Shown: positions 1 through 8,169 of the stretch, piece by piece
How the letters are laid out: each line of letters starts with the position of its first letter
How positions within the stretch are numbered: position 1 is the stretch's first letter
Origin: Desulfocurvus sp.
Lineage (GTDB): Bacteria > Desulfobacterota > Desulfovibrionia > Desulfovibrionales > Desulfovibrionaceae
NCBI GenBank assembly: GCA_020692325.1
Contig: JAIMKR010000004.1
Span: forward strand, 1 to 55,622
Direction: 5' to 3'
DNA: 55,622 bases
Notes under the pieces: model-generated
What the model was told of the DNA's origin: nothing
Databases searched by the model: none
Seen by the model: only the letters and a program-made list of their open reading frames with translations
Translations under genes and position numbers: made by a program

Positions 1-467
1 GGAAGCTGCCCCCGCAGGACCAGGACGACCGTCCTTATGTCGCCGTCGCGTCGCGCAGCAGCGTGCTCGTGGATACGCACCTGGGGCAGGCGCGGCGGTT
101 GCAGATTTGGGGCATGGGCGAGGACGGCCGATTCCGCCTGCGCGAGGAACGCACGGCGCTGCGCGGCTGCGAGGGAGGCGACGGCGGCAACGGCTGCGGC
201 GACAACCTCGGTCTGGGTGGATGCGGCGGAAGCTGCGGCGGCGGATTCGATCCCGGCCGAATGGGCGAGGCGGGCTGGCGCGAGGTGGCGGCGAACTTCG
301 CGGACTGCCGCGCCGTGGTGGCGCGGGAGGCGGGCGACGTGCCCCGCCGCGTCCTGGCCGGGCTCGGGCTGCCGGTGGTCCCCTTCTCCGGCGCGGTGAA
401 GGACGCCTTGCGCCATGTGTACGGGAGCGATGCCGCGGAGCGCGTTGCCGGCGATGCGAGGACGTGA
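1..467 (+). CDS. C-terminal fragment of NifB/NifX-type protein (5' end cut by window)
   Basis: The reading frame is open from the window edge to a TGA at 465-467, about 154 residues. It has the pattern of the dinitrogenase FeMo-cofactor-binding (NifX/NifB C-terminal) domain: a VAVAS strand, then a VDTHLGQA segment (typically the cofactor-binding His), a late FADCRAVV strand with Cys, and a GLPVVPFSG-KDALRHVY end. A Gly/Cys-rich insertion (residues about 52-80, with five Cys) lies in the middle and is not usual for NifX. Most likely this is the tail of a radical SAM NifB-like protein involved in nitrogenase cofactor assembly; a stand-alone NifX-like protein cannot be excluded because the N-terminus is missing. 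Confidence 0.7.
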   Translation, partial: KLPPQDQDDRPYVAVASRSSVLVDTHLGQARRLQIWGMGEDGRFRLREERTALRGCEGGDGGNGCGDNLGLGGCGGSCGGGFDPGRMGEAGWREVAANFADCRAVVAREAGDVPRRVLAGLGLPVVPFSGAVKDALRHVYGSDAAERVAGDART

Positions 468-972
468 GGCGAAGCCGCCGAGTCTCCATGACCGGCTGGT
501 CTGCCGGCGTGCCCTGCTCGCGGGCGCGAACACCTCCGTTTCGCTGCCGCGCCGCCACATCGCAGGGCTCGCCGGATCCCGTTGACGGAATGGGCAAACA
601 GAATGGGCGGACGGGACGGAGGGAATCAGTAAAGGGGGACGGCGCGCCGCCGGAATGCGGGACCGGAACGTCGTCGCCCCCACGGAACGCGGGCGGCGAT
701 AAGGAAATGGACGCGGGTCCAACCCATGTTCCCTGCCCCTGGTATTTTCCCGTATTGAGCCGTGTGCGGCCGGCAAAGGAACGGCTTCATGGAGCGGCGA
801 CAGGACCGATCGCCGACGCCTGCCGCCCAGCATCCGCGAATGTGGGATTCCAAAGGGTGAACACCCTTTGGCGGGGTCCAGGGGCAGCGCCCCTGGCGAA
901 GACAGGATAAGGCTCTGGCGGAGACGCGGGGCAAGCGCCCCTGGGCGGAGGCGGAAGCCGCGCCCTGGCGCT
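468..972. other. Intergenic region without a convincing gene
   Basis: About 500 bases between convergent genes. Short frames in it have the composition of shadow frames and no recognisable domain. The right half contains a repeat shared with the 12.9 kb region (listed separately) and, at about 925-950, a further GC-rich segment related to the same repeat, lying just downstream of the 973-1260 gene where it could act as its 3' end. Confidence 0.5.
834..904 (+). repeat. GC-rich intergenic repeat, copy 1
   Basis: The reverse complement of this segment recurs at 12914-12988 with roughly 90 percent identity over 70 bases. It contains two nested hairpins: CCAAAGGGTG paired with CACCCTTTGG, and CCAGGGGC paired with GCCCCTGG. 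It behaves like an extragenic palindromic element rather than a coding segment. Confidence 0.7.
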
Positions 973-1260
973 TTACTTGGCGTCCAGCCAGCCCTGGAGG
1001 GCGGCGATGATCTTGCGGGCCTGGTCCTCGCTGGAGATGGTGAACTTGCTCTGCTGGCGGTATTCGCCGTTCTGCTTGCGGTAGCGGCGGATGGTGAAGG
1101 CGACGGGGCCGTAGTCGTTCTTGGCCTTGTCCCAGGAGCGATACTTGTAGAGCACGGTGGCCCAGGCGCCTTTGGAGAGGATGACCTTGTCGAGTTCGTC
1201 GGTGACGACGACGCCGTCTTCCTCGTAGCTGATGGTGAGTTCCTCGACGGTTTCTGCCAT
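973..1260 (-). CDS. Conserved small protein of unknown function, possibly PC4-like fold
   Basis: A 95-residue acidic-to-neutral protein starting ATG at 1260 after a modest ribosome site. The first half is rich in Glu/Asp/Val; the second half reads as alternating strands (GPVAFTIRRYRK, QSKFTISSED) followed by a helix ending in GWLDAK. The strand-strand-helix order with basic and aromatic residues resembles the single-strand nucleic-acid-binding PC4/YdbC domain, but this is a visual fold impression only and no catalytic residues are seen. It is transcribed towards the 834-904 repeat, away from the glutamine amidotransferase start. No specific function is assigned. Confidence 0.75.
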   Translation of the reverse strand: MAETVEELTISYEEDGVVVTDELDKVILSKGAWATVLYKYRSWDKAKNDYGPVAFTIRRYRKQNGEYRQQSKFTISSEDQARKIIAALQGWLDAK

Positions 1261-1304
1261 GGGTCGACTCCCTGTGGTGTGGTCGTTTTGGGTGGTCGGG
1301 GGGT

Positions 1305-2015
1305 CTACCCCAGCGCGGCCATGTTGTCCAGGATGTGGTTCAACAGGCCGCGAACCTGGACGAGCCGCTCGGGGTGCGCGGTCATGTCGTCGGCGGACTG
1401 GACGTAGGGGTGGTCGGGACCGACGGTGATCTCATCGGCGCAGCCGGAGGCCATGGCGGCGAGGCTCTCGGCGCTGACCTCCAGGTGGAACTGGAGGCCA
1501 ACGACGCGGTCGCCGTGGGAGGTGAAGGCCTGGTGGGCGCAGGCCTCGCTTTTGGCGACCCAGAGGGCCCGGGGGGGAATGGCGAAGGTGTCGCCATGCC
1601 AGTGGAAGGCCGGATAGGACGCCGGCAGCGTGGAAAAGATGGGGCTCTTGGCGACATCCGGGCCGGGGGTGACGGGGAACCAGCCGATTTCGCGGTTCAT
1701 GCCCTTGCTCACCGGTCCGCCGAGGACATCGGCGAGGAGCTGCGCGCCCAGGCAGACGCCAAGCACGCGCTTGCCGGCGGCGATGCTCTCCCGGAGAAAG
1801 CGCTTTTCCATGGCCAGCCAGGGGAACTTGTCCTCCTCGTAAATGTTCATGGGGCCGCCCATGACGATAAGGAAGTCGAAGGCGTCCTGATCCGGGGGCG
1901 TCTCGCCGTTCCAGAGGTCGGTGTGCGTGAGGCTGTGGCCATGCTCGCTGGCCCAGGCGGCAATTTGACCTTCCTTCTCGAAGCTGGCGTGACGCAGGCC
2001 GTGCAGACGAAGCAT
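1305..2015 (-). CDS. Class I glutamine amidotransferase (GMP-synthase-like)
   Basis: A 236-residue single-domain protein of the class I GATase family, which hydrolyses glutamine or a related gamma-glutamyl substrate. The catalytic triad is visible: Cys88 in GVCLGAQ, His177 and Glu179 in LQFHLE. The oxyanion-side GGPMNIYE loop (residues 53-60) and the FHWHGD motif near 137-142 are typical of the stand-alone GMP-synthase-like subgroup. There is no synthetase domain, so it is not GuaA itself. The gene is 45 bases downstream of the 973-1260 gene start on the same strand, so the two may be cotranscribed. The true substrate is unknown; members include gamma-glutamyl-polyamine or peptide hydrolases. 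Confidence 0.88.
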   Translation of the reverse strand: MLRLHGLRHASFEKEGQIAAWASEHGHSLTHTDLWNGETPPDQDAFDFLIVMGGPMNIYEEDKFPWLAMEKRFLRESIAAGKRVLGVCLGAQLLADVLGGPVSKGMNREIGWFPVTPGPDVAKSPIFSTLPASYPAFHWHGDTFAIPPRALWVAKSEACAHQAFTSHGDRVVGLQFHLEVSAESLAAMASGCADEITVGPDHPYVQSADDMTAHPERLVQVRGLLNHILDNMAALG

Positions 2016-2462
2016 GGGACCTCCGAAAGAATCGCTTCCCGGCGCTTACCGGGGTTGGAACGTTGGCTGCCGGCGGCAGAATGCCCGCCTTGGACGTGGA
2101 TGTCCAGACGTGGGAGGACGGGAACGGCGACGGGCGGGGGGGAGGCTCCGGCGTTTTTCAGGAGAGCTTGTGATTCCCGGGCGCACACGATTTTGTGGTG
2201 GAAACACTCTCCGGCGACAGCCGATCGCGTACGCGAGACGCCCCCCTGGACGCGCACGGGCGCGGGCGCGGCGCACGGTCGAAGGGAAGCGGCGCGCACG
2301 GAAGGGCCCGAGGCGGAGGCGAAACGGACCGAGGCAGGCAGGGAAAGGTCCGGTGAGACGGGACCGGATAGAACCCCAGGTGGGGATGAAGGAGGAAGAC
2401 ATACGCCCGAGACGCCACGGGGGATGCGACGATCGCGGCGGCGGCCGGTGCTGAAGCCCGCG
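2016..2462. other. Gap between murI and the amidotransferase, no gene seen
   Basis: About 450 very GC-rich bases. All frames are Arg/Pro/Ala-rich without start sites or domains, which is what the opposite frames of non-coding GC-rich DNA give. It must contain the promoter of the 1305-2015 gene, but no clear -35/-10 pair was found. Confidence 0.4.
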
Positions 2463-3371
2463 CTACAGATCGATGAGGGAGACCTCGTCTGGGGCGAGCT
2501 GCCGGCCGAGGAAGATTCCGCCCACGCTGGCGAAGCGCTCGGGGTCGTCGGTGGCGAAGAAACGCGCGTGGCCGCCCTCCGCGCCCTTGGCGGCGGCTGG
2601 GCGGCGAAGGCCGCGTTCGGCCAGCTCGCGCGCCACGCACTGGGCGGTGGTCTCGGCGGAGTCCACGAGCTCCACGCCCTCGGGCAGCACCTTGCGGATG
2701 GCCGGGGCCAGCACCGGGAAATGCGTGCAGCCCAGCACGAGGCAGTCCGGCTTGCCGCCGGGGAACTCGGCCATGAGGGGAGTCAGGTAGCGCTCGGCCA
2801 CGGCCTCCACCTCGGGGCCGTCGATCCAGCCCTCCTCGGCCATGGCCACGAAGAGCTGGGTGGGCCGGGTGGCGATGGTGGCCTGCGGGCGCAGGCGCAG
2901 AATGGCGGTCTGATAGGCCGCGCCGCGAACGGTGCCGCGCGTGGCGATGACGGCGATGCGGCCGTGGGGGGCGTGCTCGCAGCAGGCGCGCGCGCCGGGC
3001 TCGATGACGCCGATGACGGGCAGGCCGGGGTAGGCCTCGGCCAAGCCGGGCAGAGCCACGGAGGAGGCGGTGTTGCAGGCGATGACGAGCATCTTGACGC
3101 CCTGGTCCACCAGCACGCGGGTGGTTTGCAGGGCGTAGCGGGCGACGGTCGCGCCGCTCTTGGTGCCATAAGGCAGGCGGGCGGTGTCGCCCAGGTAGAG
3201 GAAATTCTCGTTCGGGAGGACGCGCATGAGGGCGCGCAGGACGGTGAGCCCGCCCATGCCGGAGTCGAACACGCCGATGGGCAGGCGCGCGGTCGCGGGA
3301 TCGGCCGGCTGGGCCGTCCCGGCGATGTCCGGGGTCGTCGGATTTGGTTGCTTTTCCCGATCTGTGGTCAT
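2463..3371 (-). CDS. murI: Glutamate racemase
   Basis: Interconverts L- and D-glutamate in the cytoplasm, supplying D-Glu for peptidoglycan. The 302-residue protein has the two catalytic cysteines in their family motifs: Cys99 in VIACNTAS and Cys215 in VLGCTHFP, plus the N-terminal FDSGMGGLTV phosphate/substrate loop (residues 35-44) and YLGDTARLPYG (59-69). A 30-residue Pro/Thr-rich N-terminal extension precedes the usual start of the domain; GTG or ATG codons further in could be the true start, but the ATG at 3371 is kept. It is transcribed alone. Confidence 0.95.
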   Translation of the reverse strand: MTTDREKQPNPTTPDIAGTAQPADPATARLPIGVFDSGMGGLTVLRALMRVLPNENFLYLGDTARLPYGTKSGATVARYALQTTRVLVDQGVKMLVIACNTASSVALPGLAEAYPGLPVIGVIEPGARACCEHAPHGRIAVIATRGTVRGAAYQTAILRLRPQATIATRPTQLFVAMAEEGWIDGPEVEAVAERYLTPLMAEFPGGKPDCLVLGCTHFPVLAPAIRKVLPEGVELVDSAETTAQCVARELAERGLRRPAAAKGAEGGHARFFATDDPERFASVGGIFLGRQLAPDEVSLIDL

Positions 3372-3465
3372 GCGGAGAACGCTCCCTTAGCGGCCTGCGC
3401 CGCGAGGGCGTTTGTGCACCGGGACGCGGCGGGAGTCAATGCGGGGAAATGACGGGTCCACTTCG

Positions 3466-3852
3466 TCATCTATATTTGCTTATCGCCGTGTTCAGGTTGC
3501 TTCTTTCTCGCTGAAGCTCGTCCTCGGCGTTGCGAACGCTCTTTTGGGCGTCGTCGAGAATGCTTCTTCGAATGTTGCGGACGTCCCGCGCGGCCTCGTT
3601 GTCGATGCAATGCTGGTAATCCTTAACCTTCGAAGCATATGTATTATAGTCGTCGATCACGCGCTGCACGGCGGCCCGGTCGTACACGGCGAACGACGGA
3701 GGCGAGGGCTTGCGACAACTGCTGGACTTCCAACGGCAAGGGGCCGGCCACCCGTCAATCCCGCACGAGCCTATTCCTGTCGAGATTTCTCCACAGCTGG
3801 CGAATCCCGGTGTGAGGAGAACCCCCAGAAGCGTCAAAACAAAAAATCTCAT
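3466..3852 (-). CDS. Small exported coiled-coil protein, unknown function
   Basis: A 128-residue protein. The ATG at 3852 is chosen because GGAGAGGAAGGG lies just upstream and a signal peptide follows directly (MRFFVLTLLGVLLTPGFA, then SCGE); an upstream in-frame extension lacks a ribosome site. The mature part has four Cys in its first third and then a charged, helical C-terminal half (from about residue 55) with heptad-like spacing, likely a coiled coil. FASC is a poor lipobox, so a periplasmic protein is as likely as a lipoprotein. Its GC content is clearly lower than that of the neighbours. No family was recognised. Confidence 0.7.
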   Translation of the reverse strand: MRFFVLTLLGVLLTPGFASCGEISTGIGSCGIDGWPAPCRWKSSSCRKPSPPSFAVYDRAAVQRVIDDYNTYASKVKDYQHCIDNEAARDVRNIRRSILDDAQKSVRNAEDELQRERSNLNTAISKYR

Positions 3853-3946
3853 ATGTCCCTTCCTCTCCGCCCGCCTCTCCCGGCGACCCGCGCCGCGTGG
3901 TACCTTTGGGAGGACGGGGCGGGAGTCAATGTGGAGGAGAGAGGTC

Positions 3947-4294
3947 TCATTCGCCCACGCCGATGCGTTTGCCACCGAAAGCATGGATGGTCCGCGTTCC
4001 GGCGGTGCAGCGCCCCCATTGCTCCGTTCCCTTGGGAATGAGCAGCTCGTCGCCGGGGTGCAGCACGAACCGCTCGCCATTCATGAAAACCGTGTATTCG
4101 CCCTGCACGCAGACCATGTATTCATCGAAATCATGCGTGTGCTTGCGGGATTCCCTGGCCGTGCGACAAGTCCAGAAGGCCATCTGGCCGCCATCGGCCG
4201 CCTCGTAGAAACAACCGTTGATGTCTCTGGTATTCTGGGCGACCGATGGAACGCGATTAGCGGCCCGCTTCATGAATTCGGGGAAGTCGTCCAT
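3947..4294 (-). CDS. Cupin-domain protein
   Basis: A 115-residue single cupin. Motif 1 is visible as HTHDFDEYMVCVQGEY (metal-binding His, His, Glu around residues 52-58), motif 2 as LHPGDELLIPKGTEQWG with a final His in TIHAFGG. A GGAGGG ribosome site precedes the ATG at 4294. Such small cupins bind a metal and serve as isomerases, dioxygenases or ligand sensors; nothing here fixes the substrate. It lies between the small exported protein and the Abi-alpha gene on the same strand with gaps of about 95 and 140 bases. Confidence 0.85.
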   Translation of the reverse strand: MDDFPEFMKRAANRVPSVAQNTRDINGCFYEAADGGQMAFWTCRTARESRKHTHDFDEYMVCVQGEYTVFMNGERFVLHPGDELLIPKGTEQWGRCTAGTRTIHAFGGKRIGVGE

Positions 4295-4431
4295 TGTGTC
4301 CCTCCGGGGCCGCGTGGCCGCCTAACGCGCAGGTTGCCGCGAAGGCATTCGTGCATTTGGACGGGGAGCAAGAAGGGGGGCGCTACCCTCGTTTAACTCA
4401 CACCTATGCGGATTCCGGGCCTCTCTCCCGC

Positions 4432-5151
4432 TCACTCGGCGCATGCCGCAATCAGCGCGGCTCCGAGAGGTGTGATGTTGGGGATAGTAACGCCACCATC
4501 GTTAGAGCCAAGATACGCTTCATCCCGAATGCAGCCAAGCCGCTGTAGGTTCAGCAGGGAAATCGCAAAGGCGTCGTTCCGCCTTTTGGCTTTAGCGGAG
4601 TCGGCATCCGCCGCCGCGTCGATAACCTCGTCCTCCTGCAAAATCCCTTCGGAAACAAGCTGGGCCGCTATTTCCTCCGAGTTGACACCCTCTTGGGCAT
4701 CGTCCCCGCAGGCCGAGGAAATCTTTTCCAAGATCTGGGCGTCCAGACTTGTCAGGCTCTCCAAAATATCGATAAAGGCTCGGCGCATCTCGACATTTCG
4801 GTCGGCATCCATGGCATTGACCAGCAAACGCGCCCACATCTCGCGCAGCAGGTCGTCCTCTTCCATGGAGGCAGCCTGGAGCAGCGGGATGGCAATATTC
4901 AAAGGCACCCGCCGGGTGGGAGACGTCAGCCCGCGTTCCCCTATGATTTTCTCAACTCGCTGGATATATTTTTGCTGTAGTTCCCAGCGAAATTGTCGGA
5001 GAAAATCATACGCGATACCTGCGGCCATTTCCGCTGGCTCCATAATGATCGGTGCCAGGAAATGCCCCAAGGCTTGTGCGCATTCCAGAGCTTTGGTGGT
5101 GCACTTGAGCCCATTATTGACGATCTCAAAACAGTCACAAGGGTCTGACAT
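4432..5151 (-). CDS. Abi-alpha (DUF4393) family protein
   Basis: A 239-residue protein matching the DUF4393/Abi-alpha pattern: an N-terminal hydrophobic-helix region (ALGHFLAPIIMEPAEMAAG), a helix with repeated Tyr/Arg/Lys, then PLNIAIPLLQAASMEEDDLLREMWARLLVNAMD and FIDILESLTSLDAQIL, which is the most conserved stretch of the family. A second, variable C-terminal part (residues 160-239) ends with TPLGAALIAAC. The family is named for a putative role in abortive phage infection; direct evidence is thin. ATG 5151 is preferred over the GTG at 5154 because GGAGG sits 4 bases from it. Base composition is less GC-rich than in the surrounding genes. Confidence 0.8.
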   Translation of the reverse strand: MSDPCDCFEIVNNGLKCTTKALECAQALGHFLAPIIMEPAEMAAGIAYDFLRQFRWELQQKYIQRVEKIIGERGLTSPTRRVPLNIAIPLLQAASMEEDDLLREMWARLLVNAMDADRNVEMRRAFIDILESLTSLDAQILEKISSACGDDAQEGVNSEEIAAQLVSEGILQEDEVIDAAADADSAKAKRRNDAFAISLLNLQRLGCIRDEAYLGSNDGGVTIPNITPLGAALIAACAE

Positions 5152-5187
5152 CACGCCTCCAGAAGCGCAGGCAGGGAAAGGGGCTCG

Positions 5188-5631
5188 TTACCCCTCCAGC
5201 ATCCTTACCGCCTCTCCCGCATCGTCGACGACCTCGAAGGCGTGGAGCAGGGAGTCGGGGACCTTGGTCGGTCGGCCGGAGGTGAGGTTGATGAACACCC
5301 ACTGGGTTTCGGCCTCGGCCAGCACGGTGCGGTCGGCCGCGCGCCAGAACAGGTATTCGCGCACGCTCTGCCGGTGGGCGAAGGAGGATATCCACGTGCA
5401 CACGCTCACCACCTCGCCCAGAAAACACGGACGTTTGTAGGTGATGGTGTGCTGCCGCACCACCCACCCCGCGCCCTCCTCGACATAGCGCGTCATGGGC
5501 CAGCCCTGGGCCGCGCTGTGCGCCACGGCCACGTCCTGCATCCAGCCAACATAGCGCGTGTTGTTCACGTGGCCCTGAATGTCGATGTCCGACGACGCGA
5601 CCGTGATATCCAGTCTGAAAATCCTGGGCAT
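5188..5631 (-). CDS. Acyl-CoA thioesterase, 4HBT hot-dog family
   Basis: A 147-residue hot-dog-fold thioesterase. The family signature is clear: SSDIDIQGHVNNTRYVGWM (residues 13-31) with the catalytic Asp and the HVNN segment on the central helix, followed by a TITYKRPCFLGEVV strand pair. Members hydrolyse 4-hydroxybenzoyl-CoA or short/medium acyl-CoAs in the cytoplasm. It follows the large oxidoreductase gene at 5674 with a 42-base gap and the same orientation, so the two are probably cotranscribed. The substrate cannot be read from sequence. Confidence 0.88.
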   Translation of the reverse strand: MPRIFRLDITVASSDIDIQGHVNNTRYVGWMQDVAVAHSAAQGWPMTRYVEEGAGWVVRQHTITYKRPCFLGEVVSVCTWISSFAHRQSVREYLFWRAADRTVLAEAETQWVFINLTSGRPTKVPDSLLHAFEVVDDAGEAVRMLEG

Positions 5632-5673
5632 TGATGCTCCCGTTTCCCGTCGCGTTCGATTGGCTCGCGGCCG

Positions 5674-7398
5674 CTACACCTTGGGATCGGCCCCGGCCAT
5701 GCGCAGGGTGGCCATGCCGCCGGCCACGTTGACCACATCGGCGTAGCCCGCGTGGGCCAGCGTGACGAAGGCCTCGTAGGAACGCGCGCCGGAGTTGCAC
5801 ACCAGCACGATTTTGCGGTCGCGCGGGACCTCCTTGAGCCGGCCGGCCAACTGCCCCTGCGGGATGTTGTGCCACACGCCGGGATAGGCCTTGAGGTACG
5901 GCTCGGCGTTGGGGTGTTCGCGGCAGTCGAGAAAAAACACATCCGACCCGTCGCGTTCAGCGAAGAGCCGCGCGAACTCCTGCGGGGCGATGCTCTTGTT
6001 GCGCCCGGCCAGCACGTTGCCGCCCACGTTGCCCAGCACGTTCACGATGTCCATGGCCGAGTTGAACGGCGGCGAATACGGCAGCTCCAGGAGCGACAAC
6101 TCCTCCACCGTGGGCCGGTGCGGCATGAGGGCCGAGACCGCGCCGATACGTCCCACGAGCGCATCGCCCATGGCGCACACGCCCTGCACGCCCAACACGC
6201 GGCCGGTGCCGTGCTCGGCCACCAGTTCCAGGAACATGAAGGCCTTGTCCGGGTAGAAGTGCGCGCGGTCGAACTGGCTGACGATGATGGAGAAGGCGTC
6301 CAGGCCGGAGCGTCTGGCGGCGTCCAGCGTGAGGCCCACGCCCGCGGCGTTCTGCTCGAAGAGCTTGACGCACCACGCGCCCGCCGCGCCGGGAAAGCGC
6401 GAGGAGATGCCGCAAAGGTTGTCGCCGATGACGCGGCCCTGCCGATTGGCCAGGGAGCCCAACGGCAGGAAAAACGGTTTGCCGGTCACGAGATTGCGGA
6501 TCTCGGCGCAGTCGCCGCCGGCGTAGATGGACGGGTCGCTGGTGCGCATGTTCCCGTCCACCACCACGCCGCCGCGCGCGGAGCACTCCAGGCCGGCCGC
6601 GCGGGCGAGCTCGGTGTTCGGCGTCACGCCCACGGACATGACGACCATGTCCGTCTCCATGACCTCCTCGCCATTGGGCGTTTTGATGGCCACGCGCTCC
6701 ACCTTGCCGTCGCCCTCGATGCGCGTGACCTGACCGCCGAGGCGGAAGGAGATGTCCTTCTCGTGCATGTGCCGTTCGATCATGGAGGCGAGCCCGGGCG
6801 AGAGCACCGTGGGCAGCACGCCGGGGGCGTATTCGACCACGGTGGTTTCCACACCCCACATGTCGGCGAGCGCCACGGCCATTTCCAGACCGATGAACCC
6901 GGCTCCCACCACCACGGCCCTGCCGACGCTCCCGGCGGTCAGCGCCGCGCGGATGGCGATGGCCGCGTCGAGATCGGCCACGGCGTGCACGCCGGGCAGG
7001 TCCGCGCCGGGAATGGGCAGCGCACGCGGGGTGCTGCCCGTGGCCAGCACGAGCTTGTCGTAGGACAGCGTCTCCTCGGCCCCGGTGTCCAGATTGCGCG
7101 TCAGCACGGTTTTTTTCGCGCGGTCGATGCGCACGGCCTCGGTGCGCGGCCGGGCCTCCACGCCCTTGATGTCGCGGAAGAACGGAGCGTCGCGCAGCAT
7201 GTGGAAGGAGGTGGACTGCAACTCGTCGGCGTCGCTCACGTCGCCGGAGACGTAATAGGGAATGCCGCAACCGCCGTAGGAGATGCGGCCGCCCCGGTCC
7301 AGCATGACCACCCGGGCCTCCGGATTGAGACGTTTGCAGCGGCAAGCGACCTTGGGCCCAAGGGCCACGGCCCCGATGATGACGATGTTCTCGCGCAT
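5674..7398 (-). CDS. FAD-dependent CoA-disulfide/persulfide reductase with C-terminal rhodanese domain
   Basis: A 574-residue fusion. Residues 1-450 are a pyridine-nucleotide-disulfide oxidoreductase of the CoA-disulfide-reductase subgroup: N-terminal IIGAVALGPK FAD loop, single active Cys44 in GGCGIPYY (instead of a CxxxxC pair), NADH-binding GAGFIGLEMA loop near 168, and YAGGDCAE FAD site. Residues about 475-574 are a rhodanese with active Cys534 in VCNSGARS. Known members reduce CoA-disulfide, CoA-persulfide or polysulfide with NAD(P)H, fitting a sulfur-metabolising anaerobe. Neighbours are a thioesterase downstream and a PocR-domain protein upstream (31-base gap), suggesting one three-gene unit. 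Confidence 0.92.
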   Translation of the reverse strand: MRENIVIIGAVALGPKVACRCKRLNPEARVVMLDRGGRISYGGCGIPYYVSGDVSDADELQSTSFHMLRDAPFFRDIKGVEARPRTEAVRIDRAKKTVLTRNLDTGAEETLSYDKLVLATGSTPRALPIPGADLPGVHAVADLDAAIAIRAALTAGSVGRAVVVGAGFIGLEMAVALADMWGVETTVVEYAPGVLPTVLSPGLASMIERHMHEKDISFRLGGQVTRIEGDGKVERVAIKTPNGEEVMETDMVVMSVGVTPNTELARAAGLECSARGGVVVDGNMRTSDPSIYAGGDCAEIRNLVTGKPFFLPLGSLANRQGRVIGDNLCGISSRFPGAAGAWCVKLFEQNAAGVGLTLDAARRSGLDAFSIIVSQFDRAHFYPDKAFMFLELVAEHGTGRVLGVQGVCAMGDALVGRIGAVSALMPHRPTVEELSLLELPYSPPFNSAMDIVNVLGNVGGNVLAGRNKSIAPQEFARLFAERDGSDVFFLDCREHPNAEPYLKAYPGVWHNIPQGQLAGRLKEVPRDRKIVLVCNSGARSYEAFVTLAHAGYADVVNVAGGMATLRMAGADPKV

Positions 7399-7429
7399 GA
7401 TCCGTCCCTCCTGACTTGCGGCGCGGCGG

Positions 7430-7951
7430 CTACTTGCCGGCCCGGCGCTCCTCGAAATTCTTGACGATGTCGGCCACGCGGCCCTCGATGAACCGCGCCG
7501 CGGCCTGGGCCTCGTCCTCGGTGAAGTGCGGAATGCCCTCGCAGAGCGCCGCGGCCTCGTCCTCGGAAATGCCCGCGGCCTTGCCGATCAGGAAGGTCTC
7601 GGGCTCGGAGTCGTCGCGCAGGCCGCCGCAGCCGCCCACCATGCCCACGAGCTCCCCGTCGATGAAGACCGGCACGCAGATGACCATGAGGCCGGCGTCG
7701 CAGTCCTCCACGGCGAACCCGCCCGAGTGCCGCACCTGCGCGCCAATGGCCTGGTTGGCCACGGAGCAGATGGCCGAAACCGCGCCCTTGTGCTGCCGCA
7801 GCGCCGGGCACAGGCGGTTGCACCACGTGACGTGCCCAGTGAAGGGCGAGCCGTTCGCGTCGTAGGCATGGCCGTTGAGGCCGAATTTCTCGTGAATTTC
7901 CTGTTCCAGCTTGGCCCAATCGTCCTTGGGCAGCAGGTCGGTCATCAGCAT
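7430..7951 (-). CDS. PocR ligand-binding-domain protein (stand-alone sensor)
   Basis: A 173-residue protein consisting of little more than a PocR sensory domain. Visible features are VTWCNRLCPALRQ, AICSVANQAIGAQVR, and GGFAVEDCDAGLMVICVPVFIDGELVGMVGGCGG, with conserved Cys and the PAS-like strand order typical of PocR domains, followed by a short helix. No DNA-binding or kinase domain follows. ATG 7951 is chosen: AGAGG lies 7 bases upstream, and the open frame before it has no site. It probably starts the unit continuing into the CoA-disulfide-reductase fusion and may regulate or bind a metabolite of that enzyme; this is inference. Confidence 0.82.
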   Translation of the reverse strand: MLMTDLLPKDDWAKLEQEIHEKFGLNGHAYDANGSPFTGHVTWCNRLCPALRQHKGAVSAICSVANQAIGAQVRHSGGFAVEDCDAGLMVICVPVFIDGELVGMVGGCGGLRDDSEPETFLIGKAAGISEDEAAALCEGIPHFTEDEAQAAARFIEGRVADIVKNFEERRAGK

Positions 7952-8118
7952 TGTAAAACCTCTTTGGTAGGCGATTTCACCACATAATGGCTCGTCTTTT
8001 CTCGCACAAGCCCGGGGCAGCGTCAAACATCCGCCCCATTCAACCGATTGGTCCAAGCCCAAAAAACCTTATGCCACGCGGTTGCGCGGTCATATGTGAA
8101 AAAAGTTGATCGCGGCGC

Positions 8119-8149
8119 TTGACATATTAGCGAGAACAATTACTACTAT
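8119..8149 (+). promoter_or_regulatory. Probable promoter of the 8170 gene
   Basis: TTGACA at 8119-8124 is a perfect -35 box; TACTAT at 8144-8149 is the best -10 candidate with a long 19-base spacer. The start codon follows within about 20 bases of the -10, so the transcript leader would be very short, carrying only the strong GGAGG ribosome site. Confidence 0.5.
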
Positions 8150-8169
8150 CTTAACGCAAGGAGGAACAT

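Noticed and set aside
626-934. A 102-codon minus-strand frame in the first intergenic region
   Set aside because: Much of it is translation of the palindromic repeat, giving the typical HPLESHIRGC-like nonsense peptide.
1335-3452. A 705-codon open frame on the plus strand
   Set aside because: It is the antisense of the amidotransferase and murI genes, has Gly/Ala/His-rich composition and no domain; both minus-strand genes carry complete catalytic motifs.
5752-7464. A 570-codon open frame on the plus strand
   Set aside because: It is antisense to the CoA-disulfide-reductase fusion, which has full FAD, NADH and rhodanese motifs.
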